A stretch of DNA of 6,929 nucleotides from Anaerolineaceae bacterium (lineage in GTDB: Bacteria; Chloroflexota; Anaerolineae; Anaerolineales; Villigracilaceae), in NCBI GenBank assembly GCA_009885445.1, contig VFKQ01000026.1, forward strand, positions 1-6,929. Direction: 5' to 3'. The stretch's first letter is position 1. Every line of letters starts with the position of its first letter. The notes beneath the pieces were generated by a model. It was given only the letters and a program-made list of their open reading frames with translations. It did not search any database and was not told where the DNA came from. A program made the position numbers and the translations under genes. This document shows positions 6,823 to 6,929 of the stretch, piece by piece.

Positions 6823-6929
6823 TTAAGCACTTAACTTTGGATTTGCACCATATTCATTGTCACCAGGTTGACTATCTGTCACCGTCAAAACAAATAGCCA
6901 AATACCTCCAATAACGGGAATCAAGGTAA
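6823..6929 (-). CDS. C-terminal end of a DUF805-type membrane protein (5' part outside window)
   Basis: The frame enters from the window edge and gives 34 residues before TAA. It starts TLIPVIGGIWLFVLTVTDS and continues QPGDNEYGANPKLSA. A hydrophobic membrane helix (about 2-16) followed by a Pro-Gly-(D/E)-N-x-Tyr-Gly-x-(N/D)-Pro tail is the usual ending of the DUF805 family, small bacterial inner-membrane proteins of unknown function. Only about a quarter of the protein is here, so the rest cannot be checked. A stem-loop and an attC-like site follow. The nucleotidyltransferase gene is the next gene downstream, about 540 bases away. Confidence 0.7.
   Translation of the reverse strand, partial: TLIPVIGGIWLFVLTVTDSQPGDNEYGANPKLSA

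Overview
The window reads as a piece of a bacterial chromosome, probably from Chloroflexota and perhaps an Anaerolineae-like lineage. That guess rests on a G+C-rich coding style, a TPR protein with a long acidic tail full of Asp-Trp-Leu motifs, and intergenic inverted repeats of the cgaag and cacgaat types common in environmental genomes. No rRNA or universal marker is present, so the assignment is tentative. Every gene I can support lies on the minus strand, so transcription runs from high to low coordinates.

Bases 1-5432 look like ordinary core chromosome. In transcription order it holds a DEDDh 3'-5' exonuclease (4872-5432), a protein of uncertain family with a polymerase-beta-type nucleotidyltransferase signature (3559-4875, overlapping the exonuclease by ATGA), pyrimidine-nucleoside phosphorylase (2017-3312), and a large TPR protein (1-1829) whose C-terminus lies outside the window. 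The gaps carry palindromic repeats: 3458-3541 between the nucleotidyltransferase-like gene and the phosphorylase, and 1904-2010 between the phosphorylase and the TPR gene.

Bases about 5550-6929 look different. They hold the 3' end of a DUF805-type membrane protein (6823-6929), a cluster of small repeats and a MITE-like element (6341-6800), and an AT-rich solitary nucleotidyltransferase gene (5638-6285). Shortly after the stop of both genes sits a copy of the same 19-bp motif, which on the minus strand begins GGCTAACA(A/C)AGCGCTC. That motif resembles the left half of an integron attC site. The block may therefore be an old, degraded gene-cassette array or another mobile island inserted beside the exonuclease operon. 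No integrase is visible, and neither attC-like site is perfect.

Functionally, the phosphorylase is nucleoside salvage. The exonuclease and nucleotidyltransferase-like pair could act together on nucleic-acid 3' ends. The TPR protein is a probable scaffold. The solitary nucleotidyltransferase belongs to a fold shared by toxins, antitoxins and resistance enzymes, but no partner gene is present.
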